Both the position numbers and the translations under genes were made by a program. A DNA stretch of 11,496 nt from Gammaproteobacteria bacterium (lineage in GTDB: Bacteria; Pseudomonadota; Gammaproteobacteria; Pseudomonadales; JAUIKI01). Shown in pieces: positions 1 through 8,300 of this stretch (position 1 is its first letter; every line of letters begins with the position of its first letter). The stretch is from contig JAUIKI010000026.1 in assembly GCA_030430875.1 (NCBI GenBank), positions 1 to 11,496 on the forward strand. Reading direction: 5' to 3'. The notes beneath the pieces are model-generated. The model saw only the letters and a program-made list of their open reading frames with translations. It had not been told where the DNA came from and ran no database searches.

Positions 1-1
1 A

Positions 2-472
2 TTTCGATTAAATCAGCAAAAATATCAAGGCAACCAACAGTTGTATTTTGCACTAATGTTGTTGCACTTGTTGTGGGGAAAACAACAGCGCGGTTTGAAT
101 CTCACAAAACGCGAAGTGAATCAGTTGGTTGCTACCTTCGGCCATGATCAATGGCTTGGGCTTGTACGATTGCTGGTAAGTCGAGGATTGATTGCTCAAA
201 CAGATAGAGGTGGGTGGTTGTTAAGTCGCGATCTTGGTAGAGTCACTTTGTGGGATTTGGTTAAGATAATGCCTGCTTCTTTGCAGCAAAATCAAAAGGC
301 ATCATCTGTGATCAAAGCCCAGAGTCATCAGTTAACGAAAAAACCGCCATTGTTTGTTGATAAACCTTGGTTTGATATTGTGGAAGACCAGCTTGACGCG
401 ACACGAAAGTCTAGCCAAATGCATTTGGCTATTTCACTTGAAGATCTGTTTTCCTCGGAGAAACCGGCATGA
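2..472 (+). CDS. YihY-family inner membrane protein, C-terminal part (left edge cut)
   Basis: The reading frame is already open at base 2, so the true start lies outside the window; an internal TTG at 41 is not needed as a start. The visible part is about 156 residues. It begins with a helix (QQLYFALMLLHLLW) and continues into what reads as a winged-helix domain: TKREVNQLV, then LVRLLVSRGLIAQTDRGGWLLSRDL, which resembles a recognition helix and wing. The tail is polar and ends in SLEDLF, a pattern I associate with the longer YihY/BrkB proteins of Pseudomonas-like bacteria. Those are polytopic inner-membrane proteins of uncertain function, once mislabelled RNase BN. The membrane segments would lie upstream and cannot be seen, so the family call rests on the tail alone. 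The stop codon overlaps the next start as ATGA, which implies translational coupling. Confidence 0.72.
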   Translation, partial: FRLNQQKYQGNQQLYFALMLLHLLWGKQQRGLNLTKREVNQLVATFGHDQWLGLVRLLVSRGLIAQTDRGGWLLSRDLGRVTLWDLVKIMPASLQQNQKASSVIKAQSHQLTKKPPLFVDKPWFDIVEDQLDATRKSSQMHLAISLEDLFSSEKPA

Positions 473-1150
473 ATATTATAATCAAACTTGTTGTTTTATC
501 CTGCTTTCTTGTTGCAAATAATACCTTTGCACTGGAGAAAAAATCTGTTGATAGCGATGCTAGACAAAAATTGGAACAGCTATACGAGGTTGATTCCAGT
601 GAGTTTTCAATAGAGGTGAATGTTAAACAGTTTCACCTCTATTCAGGATGGTGTCGATGTCTATACAATAGTGAGCCGTGAATGTTATTTAGGTAGTGTT
701 AATAGTAATGAATGTCTAAACATAGAAGATCACTTCACGACAGATGAAGAAATATTCTATCATATTACGGCAGTTAAAAATAAACACGTTGTGTTCAAAG
801 GAAGTTATAAGATGGTGGGGATGCGGGATAAGCAGCATGGATTGCATTATCACTATGATGACAATGGAAAGTTGTAAGCTGTGGTTAAACACAAAGTACA
901 TCCAGACTCTTTTGAAGGGGTTCCTGACGATTTCTATCAAGTTGGTTTGTATGATGGGAATGAAAAATTATCTGCAATAAAATCTTATTCAATTTGTAGT
1001 GAGTGTGATTTTGGAGCAGAAGGCACTTGGTATTATTTTGCAGGTGGTAAATTAGTAAAAAAAGTGGATATGGGGCACAAAGCCATCCCAGAAAATGATA
1101 TTGGTTTGGAGTTCATTGGCAAATATTGGAATATGGCAAATGAGCATTGA
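469..1150 (+). pseudogene. Disrupted gene for a small exported protein (frameshift plus in-frame stop)
   Basis: The ATG at 469 overlaps the upstream stop and has a CGGAG ribosome site at 456-460. It encodes a clear signal peptide (hydrophobic core LVVLSCFLVANN, likely cleavage after TFA) and about 45 further residues before stopping at 681. A second frame, open from 620, carries the apparent continuation (from about FTSIQDGVDVYTIVSREC) to a TAA at 875-877. The same frame then runs on to 1150. A one-base shift somewhere in 620-668 and a nonsense change at 875 (possibly CAA to TAA, giving GKL-Q-AVVKH) would restore one protein of roughly 225 residues. The middle has a MORN/YwqK-like look (KQHGLHYHYDDNGKL), and the last part contains CSEC and TWYYFAGGKL. 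I do not recognise the family. The alternative is two or three separate small genes, but neither internal segment has a convincing start of its own and only the first has a signal peptide. Confidence 0.6.
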
Positions 1151-1156
1151 AATAAA

Positions 1157-1687
1157 ATGTTGAGAAACAACATTCAATCTTGCGTAAAATTCGGTATGCA
1201 AAAATCTTTCATCAAAACCTTTCCTCGGCCATTGAATCGATTATTTGCTATTTTTTTGGCGCTAAGTTTGCTGGCTTGTCAGTCGGATGATTTTGAGACG
1301 TTGGATGGTCACGCAGTGTCAGTTAGTGACTGGCAAGGGCAGTGGGTACTCATCAATTACTGGGCACATTGGTGTCGACCTTGTTTATTGGAAATTCCTG
1401 AGTTAAATAAGCTTCATCATGATATGAGTGTGACTAATAAGAAAATCAAAGTATTTGGTGTGAATTTTGATGGTGTTCTTGGTCATGAATTGGAGGAGCA
1501 AGCCAGCCAGTTTTCAATTGAATTTCCGATACTAATACAAGATCCATCGCAAAAACTGGGCTATCAGCGACCAAACGTCGTGCCTGCAACCTATTTGATT
1601 GGTCCTGATGGCCAGGTGAAGGACGTATTGTTGGGTCCTCAAACATATGACAGTATTTTGACGTTCGTGAAAAAGTGGGAGCCATGA
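1157..1687 (+). CDS. TlpA-like thioredoxin-fold lipoprotein (periplasmic disulfide oxidoreductase)
   Basis: This is a membrane-anchored thioredoxin-fold protein expected to reduce or exchange disulfides in the periplasm. From the ATG at 1157 it has 176 residues. A hydrophobic stretch (LFAIFLALSLLAC) ends in a lipobox with the acylated cysteine at residue 41, followed by Gln-Ser, so the inner-membrane Asp+2 retention signal is absent. The thioredoxin core follows: VLINYWAHWC, the CRPC active site at residues 73-76, the FGVNFDG strand, and VPATYLI with the cis-proline at residue 143 opposite the active site. The C-terminal helix is complete. The ATG at 1196 (residue 14) would give a more usual 27-residue lipoprotein signal and may be the real start; neither start has a strong ribosome site. 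The gene lies 6 bases after the disrupted gene. Its substrate cannot be inferred: the giant protein downstream has no cysteines in its mature part, so it is not a client. Confidence 0.88.
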   Translation: MLRNNIQSCVKFGMQKSFIKTFPRPLNRLFAIFLALSLLACQSDDFETLDGHAVSVSDWQGQWVLINYWAHWCRPCLLEIPELNKLHHDMSVTNKKIKVFGVNFDGVLGHELEEQASQFSIEFPILIQDPSQKLGYQRPNVVPATYLIGPDGQVKDVLLGPQTYDSILTFVKKWEP

Positions 1688-1856
1688 TTGGTTAATAATT
1701 AGATCAACTAAATCGGTTGGCTTATTATAAGAATATACACTAAGCTGGTTTTAGGGCTGCTTGCAAAAATCCTTATGTTGATGTTACTATCGAGTATAAC
1801 TGGGTCGTAAAGTCTCTGCATAATAAAGATAAATTGAGTAAATTGGGACGTATTCT
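1688..1856 (+). other. Intergenic region upstream of the DUF6160-type pair
   Basis: There is no coding potential in these 169 bases. There is no stem with a T-run after the thioredoxin gene, so I see no Rho-independent terminator. A short inverted repeat, CTTAT-T-ATAAG, lies at 1721-1731. Candidate -10 hexamers are CATAAT (1819-1824) and TATAAC (1795-1800), but neither has a good -35 box at the right distance, so no promoter is called. A modest ribosome site (GGGA, about 1845-1848) precedes the ATG at 1857. The length and AT-richness suggest that the promoter of the downstream pair lies here. Confidence 0.4.
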
Positions 1857-2267
1857 ATGAAACTACTGAAAAAATCTGCTTTGCCATTATTCCTAGGTCT
1901 ATTTCCTCTGGTCGTGCATGCGGTTGATCCCCTCGAAGACGAAGAAATGGGTGAGATCACCGGGCAAGTTGGCTTTGTGAACGCTGCCGTGAAGTCTGAG
2001 GTGGAATATGAAAAGCTTGGTTGGATTGACACCGAAGGTGAGGCTGGACTGAAAGATGGTCAGCTCGCATTTGAAACAGTTGATGGTGTTATCAGCATGA
2101 GTTTTGATAAAAACGCCAAAAATGAAGATGTCTTAAGGTTTGAGATTCCTGATTTGGCCATTTCAAGCTCAACCAACGGATATGTGGGGTCTGATGGGAA
2201 GTCTTTGGGTCAATTTGGTATGAGTTTGACCACGTCGCCATCGACATTATTTGTAAAAGGCCATTGA
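1857..2267 (+). CDS. Small exported protein with DUF6160-like motif and a single repeat unit
   Basis: This 136-residue protein starts with a clear Sec signal peptide (MKLLKK, hydrophobic core, cleavage after VVHA at residue 22). The mature chain opens with PLEDEEMGEITGQVGF, which matches the short acidic motif at the head of DUF6160-type proteins such as those annotated in the putative Fil pilus system of Acinetobacter. The rest aligns by eye with one unit of the giant protein encoded next door: VLRFEIPDLAIS, a glycine-rich GSDGKSLGQFGMS segment, and the ending STLFVKGH. The giant ends with the equivalent LVFRAPEI, GASFGSF and TTLRVWGHE. The mature chain has no cysteine, no lipobox and no membrane segment. 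Only 40 bases separate it from the giant gene on the same strand, so the two are probably co-transcribed. Function is unknown; a subunit, cap or nucleator of the giant's assembly would fit, but that is inference. Confidence 0.82.
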   Translation: MKLLKKSALPLFLGLFPLVVHAVDPLEDEEMGEITGQVGFVNAAVKSEVEYEKLGWIDTEGEAGLKDGQLAFETVDGVISMSFDKNAKNEDVLRFEIPDLAISSSTNGYVGSDGKSLGQFGMSLTTSPSTLFVKGH

Positions 2268-2295
2268 TCGTAAAATAACACAATAAAAGCCAGCC

Positions 2296-2302
2296 AGAGA
2301 GG
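2296..2302 (+). promoter_or_regulatory. Ribosome binding site of the giant repeat protein gene
   Basis: AGAGAGG lies five bases before the ATG at 2308 and is the best Shine-Dalgarno match on the plus strand of this window. It fixes the start chosen for the giant gene. The following TCTCT could pair weakly with AGAGA, but the loop is too tight for a convincing hairpin. Confidence 0.65.
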
Positions 2303-2307
2303 TCTCT

Positions 2308-5300
2308 ATGGGACACAAAGCGTATAAATTCAGTCTAATTTGCTACTTTTCGTTTTCCTTAGTGGGATACCCGCTTGCTGCTTCGGCTAAGTTTGAAATG
2401 CTTGAAGACGATGAAATGAGCAAGGTCAGTGGTCGTGATGGCATTGAGATTTATGGTAATATTGGAGATTCTGAGGCTAGCTATAGCTATGGCCGAAGCG
2501 ATAACCCTGATGCCAAAATCTCGGTAGAAAACGCTAAAGTCAGTGGTTTTACGATTCCTGAAGCAGATCCAGTTAAAATTGATCTTGTGAAAGAGGGTGA
2601 AACAACAAAAATTGCAATTGAAGCACCTCCGATTACTGTTGATGCATCCGTTGAGCATATTCGAATTGGTAATGATAATGCGTCCTTGGGTGGTTCAAAA
2701 ACAGAGCAGTTGACCGTTGATGCTGCCTTGAAATTGTGGGGGAATCAAACCCCAGGAGAAACAGGGCTAAATGCTTCTGTGGATGCGAAAGTCACCGTTG
2801 ATAAGCATCAAATGATCGGCGACAGTCCTGATAATACCTTTACGCTTGAAGATATCTCCACCTCTGTTGTTATTCCTGAATTATCTGTTGATGTTAAAGA
2901 TATTGGTGGGGTCGAGAAAATTGTCATTGCAGCACCGACTGTGTCAATTGATGAGCTTGAAATTGGTGCCATGTATCACGGTGACGATGAGAATCGTTAT
3001 GGAAGCTTTGGTATCAGCGCAATTGAAACATCATTTGAGTTGTATATTGATGATGGTGGTGCTTTCTCTGATGAAGGTTTAGCACTGGCTTTGGGAAGTT
3101 TTTCATTAACAGCTGAAACGATTCAATACCGTGGTGAAGATCCCAATTTAAATACATTTACGCTTGAAAATTTGTCGATGCAAGGCTGGACTGACGACAT
3201 GTTCATTGAATTAGTCGATTATAACAATGAATATCAGCTGCTGTTCCACGCACCGAGCATGACCATTACCCAATTGACAACGGGCGATATGTATCTTGGC
3301 GACAAAAATGATGGGATTTTTGGTAGCTTAGCCATGAGTGATGCTGAGTTTGGTGTGTCTGCCTACATTACTGATGGTGGTTTGTTGACAGATACTGGTG
3401 TGAAAGTTGAGCTTGCTTCTTACACTGCAAACATTGGTAAATTTGAACTCCAGGGCGAAGCGAATGGCAATGATTTCAATAAGTTTGTAGTCAATAATCT
3501 CAGTTTATCAATGCACTCAGTGCCTGGAAGTCCAGCAGTTTTTGAAATCAATGATTTCAATGGTATGCAAGGTCTTTATTTTTCTATCCCCGGAATTATT
3601 TTAGATAATTACAGCGTTGAGTCATCGCATCTTGGCGATAATGGTGATAGTTATGGTGGTCTCAAGGTGAGTTCACATAAAGTGAATGATGATTTTGTGG
3701 CAACTACAATGTCTGGTTTCTTGACTGATGGTGGTTTCGAGAAAACTGGATTAACCATTCATGACTTGAAACTTTCAACAGCTTTAGATGCGCAATGGAT
3801 TGGTGCTGAAGACGCTAGCTTTAATATGAATAATTTGCATGTGGATATGCAGCATGAAAAGCTTATTCTGGATATTGGCCCAAACAATGGAAAGCAGCAT
3901 GTTCGATTATTTGCGCCTAATACAACCATTGTTTCTGCAGGTGTTGGATCAATGTATTTGAACGAAGGCCATAATATGGGTGGTTTCGTAGCAAAAAACA
4001 TTGGTGTTGATATTACTACTGCGATTGGTGGTGGCACTGATACACTGGGTCTTAATGCAGGCATGGTTTATGAAACTTATCTTACTAATAGCCTGGATCA
4101 AAATAATGATGAGATTCCTTTTGAATCAATTGGCTATTATGCTGGAACCACAGAGGCTGAATCAGCAAAAATCGGTGGGATTGTTGTTGATATGTATGCC
4201 AAAGGTGAGTTTGGAATCACCGAAGAAAATGGTGTTCAGAAAATTGCATTGAGAGGGTTGTTGCAAGGCAATCAAAATTCAGGTGATTTTTTATCAGTTG
4301 AGCGTATATACGTTGGTGATAATCCAGCGATAAGTATGGGTGGATTTTCAGTTCGAGATTTTATCAGTACACATGATCTTAAAGTATATGGTGGTGCGGC
4401 AAAAACTGGTGTTGGCATCACCTTGGAAGGCAATCTTAATGCGTTCTACAATTTTCAATATGTTGGTTTTGATGAATTAGAAGACACGCTTAACATAAGT
4501 GACGTTGCCTTTGTCGCCTCCATTGTTCCCTATGATCCGTTTACAAACGATGTTGTGACTCCAATGAGTGTCGAAGTTGTCAAAGGAAAGGATGATCTTG
4601 AGCGAGTATTAACGACGACTCATGCATTGATGAGCCTAGATGTAGGCCTCATTCAAATGGGTGAATCAAATGGCTTTAATCATGCATTAACCTTAGGTTT
4701 TTCAACGAATCAGCTGAAAACCAAAAGTGAAACTTATTTGTGGGGACACAAAGATATTGGCTTGAATATTGCCGGCACATCGAAATTAGAGTGGGGCGAT
4801 ATTAATGCCATCAATGATGATCTGAATGGTATTTATGTTTTAGCAGGTAATGGTGATCAGCCAGGCTATGACAACACTGTTTTCAAACATAATATTTTCC
4901 AGACAACCTACGGTTATGTAGAAACTAACATTGATATAGATAAGCCCATGACCTTTGACGTTGAAAATGTCGAAGTTGCTCCTGGTGAATTTGTGTCCAA
5001 GCTTGTTGTAACAATGGACAAAGCGAATACCAAAGCATTGATCCATAATTTGACCTTGGGGCAATTAGGTGAAGGCAATAATGCGTTTGGAACACTTTAT
5101 ATGGACCAATATGTCAGCGGCGAGTTAAAGCTGTCAGGACTTTCAGTTAATAATGCAGACAAACGAGGGTTTGAAGTTTCCGGCACCATTGGTCTTTCTG
5201 GAAGTGAGTTTCAATATAGAGGCAAAGCTCCTATTGTTGAGTTAAACAGCATGCAGTTTGAAGGTGTTTTCGCAAAAATCACCATTCCAGATAGCGATCC

Positions 5301-8300
5301 GAAAATTCTCAACAATCAAGGTGTGCAGGTTTATTTTGATGCGCCAGATAACACAGAAACAGCGTTTATCATTGATATTGCAAAAGCTTATGTTGAATTT
5401 GGTGCAGCCAATATGCATCTTGGCTATGACAATGAAGATAATATTTGGAATGATATAGAAAATTACTCCTTGGGTGGCTATCGAGGAGAGTTTGAGATTA
5501 GTAACAGCCAGTTGCTGTTGTCCAGTAATTCGCATGTTGGGCTTGATATTGACGGTCATATCAATATTAAAAACGGCAAGTTTTCAAGTTACGGTGGTTC
5601 TTTTCCATTTCTCTCTAACTTTGAATATGGGTATAACACCACGAACTTGGAAGATGTGAGCTTTAGTTTAAACATGGATGATGACAAGCTGGGAAATCAG
5701 CCAATTACCATGTATATCAACACACCAACTGTGAATAACTCTCCGACAGATGTCACAAAATTGATTGTGGAAATTCCCCAAATTTCTGGGTCGTTTGAGG
5801 CGGCTTTAAGAATGGGGCAGCCAGGTTTGCATGACTGGAATGGCAATAACATTTTGGAGTCATCTGAACAAAATTTCGTGTTGGGTGGGGTTTATGTTGA
5901 CCAGTTTATGTTAGAAAACTCAGGATTAAGTCTTTGGGGTAGGAAAGACGGTGGTGCGCATATCAATGTTGAAAGCCATCTTTCGGTTGATCGATTGCGT
6001 TTGGCAGGATTGGGTTATCTTGCCGCGGAAATTTCCAAAGATAACGCGATTAACTTAGAGGGAATATTTTCTAATTTTGTCACAAATACACCAATTTCAG
6101 TTTATGTTGATACTAAATCATTTGGCATCATTCCACAGGATCGTACGTGGCTGTATGCTGAATTTGGTGATTCTTACCTGTCTACAACGGTTGATACTGT
6201 ACGATTTGGTAATGAGAAGCTCCAAGGTCAAACATTGAATTACCGCATTGGTGGATTCACCTCTGGGATTGATATAAAACAAGGTAGTTATTTAGCAATT
6301 GCAGGCACTAAAAACTCTGGTACTGATTTGGCAGGATATCTATTAGCAGAAGGCACGTTTACTTATTATGGTACTGAATATTTAGATAACATGGATAATT
6401 TGGTTTTTAATGATAGGCTTGTGGTTGATAATTACTTGGTTGAAGTGATTGTTAACCAAGACACCCCAATTTCAGTTTATCATCAAACAGCTCTCAAAAA
6501 TGATATTGATGATCCTACAGCTGGCCCCAGTAAGCTTGTTATCGCCGTGCCATCTCTGGTAACAAACTTGGCAGTTGAAGGAGTGATTCTCACACCGAAT
6601 AATCCAAATAATGTGGCCTTTGATAATCTTGAAGTTGAAAAATTGGCCATCATCGATTCTACGTTTAAAATTTATGGACGCGGCTTTGATATCAATGACA
6701 AAGATTCCAATAAATTTGGTGGAGTGAGCGTTGACGTAGACCTTAACCTTACAGTTGACGAAATTCGGATGAAAGATGCAAACAGCACAACCACAATCAG
6801 TGGCGTTGCATTAAATTTGCAAACACAAGAAGGAAAACCTGTTGAGATTGGTTTATTAACCAAAGGACCTATCTTCCCTGATGGACCCACTCGTTTAGTG
6901 ATGCAAACTAATGATTTGTCTGGAAGTCTTGATGTTGCGGGAATTTATTTTGATGAAAACAAAGTTGAAGCAGCCGTCGGTTTTTCAGTGCAAGCATTAG
7001 CTGGACTTGATTTAAATACCGATGGCAAAGTTGATGCCAAAGATGATGCTGGGTTTATGTTAACCAGTCGTTTTGATATATGGGGAAGGCAAAATGCTGG
7101 AATTAACATCAGCGGAACATCCCAGCTTCGAGTTGGCGAGTTGCAATTACGTTTTGCTGATAATGACAATGATAGCCTTAATATGCGAAAAATTCGTAGT
7201 ACCATGATTATAGGTGACTATGATAATCCATTGGATATTAGCCTCTATACATTGACCGATGCGAATCAAAACATCTTAGAGCCAACTACTGTGATGTTTG
7301 ATTTAGCAGAAGCAAAAATCTTCACCAAAATTGATGAGATTGCTATTGGCAATGTAGCTGATCGTAGTATGGGTGGCCTGCATATCAATAATTTAACGCT
7401 TAAGGATAGTTGGGTGAGAGCATATAGAGGTTCCATGAATCCTGATGCAATGGAGATGTATGGTGTGCTGAATATCACCGATGGATCAGTTGTGTTGATT
7501 GATGATTTCAGCGAGCAAATGGGATTCGTTAATGGTATTGATGACAGTGATCATCGAATGACTCTCTCTGGATTGAGCTTGAAGTCTAGCATTAATAAGA
7601 AGAATCCACTGGTTTTTGATACGATTAGTGCTGATAATGCGTTCGTCTTTTCAATGCCGGAGTTGATCATACAAAGTGCTGGGATTGAAGCTGTTACTGT
7701 TGGGAAAAACGGTGCATCGATGATTGCGTTGCAACTCAGTGATGCTGTGATTACCGCTGATACAGTGATTAAAAATTTGCCAGGTGCTGAATTAGCAATA
7801 TATGGTACAACAGGAGTTACCATTGACAGACTTGACCACTATGATGCGGACTATATGGCTGCCTCATTTGGTCTAAGTGGAATTGCTTTTAGTGCGGAAA
7901 TAACTGAGAATAATCCATTAACCTTAGGGATTGTGGATGTCGGCGGTGAGAATTTCTTATTTTTAAATTTTCCTGAAATGGAGTTGGTTGCTTTGCCTGA
8001 TGGTGATTTAAACGATAAAGTAGTTAATGTGGTGACCATCGATTCCATGCAAATTGGCAATGATGACATTGGTGGGTTTGCTTTGCAAAATCCACAAGCT
8101 GAGTTGCTTGATAAGAATGATCCTGATTTTGATCCCGATGCGTTTAATACAACAGTCAAAGCAAATGTTAAGCTAAAAGGTCATGCTGGTGGTGGGGTTG
8201 ACGTGGCTGTTCAGGCTGAAATGAACGTTTACCAAATGCAGTATGATGTGAAGGACTCGGAAGAAACTAAAGTTAAGATGCAAGATGTCCGCGCTGATTT

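Noticed and set aside
716..940. Minus-strand open frame with hydrophobic isoleucine-rich stretch
   Set aside because: It is antisense to the disrupted gene, without ribosome site or known features; the hydrophobicity follows from AT-rich sequence.
881..1150. Separate small gene starting at GTG 881
   Set aside because: It is in the same frame as the preceding segment, separated only by one TAA, and has no ribosome site or signal peptide; better read as the tail of the disrupted gene at 469-1150.
1160..1190. Promoter TTGAGA / TAAAAT inside the start region of the thioredoxin gene
   Set aside because: The spacer is 19 bases and the match is modest; a promoter would also favour the start at 1196, but evidence is too thin for a call.
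1795..1824. Promoter with -10 TATAAC or CATAAT before the small DUF6160-type gene
   Set aside because: No acceptable -35 hexamer lies 16-18 bases upstream of either, so only mentioned as a candidate.
2359..8159. Many open frames of 60-105 codons on the opposite strand or in other frames within the giant gene
   Set aside because: They have no ribosome sites or recognisable products and arise from the codon bias of one long real frame.
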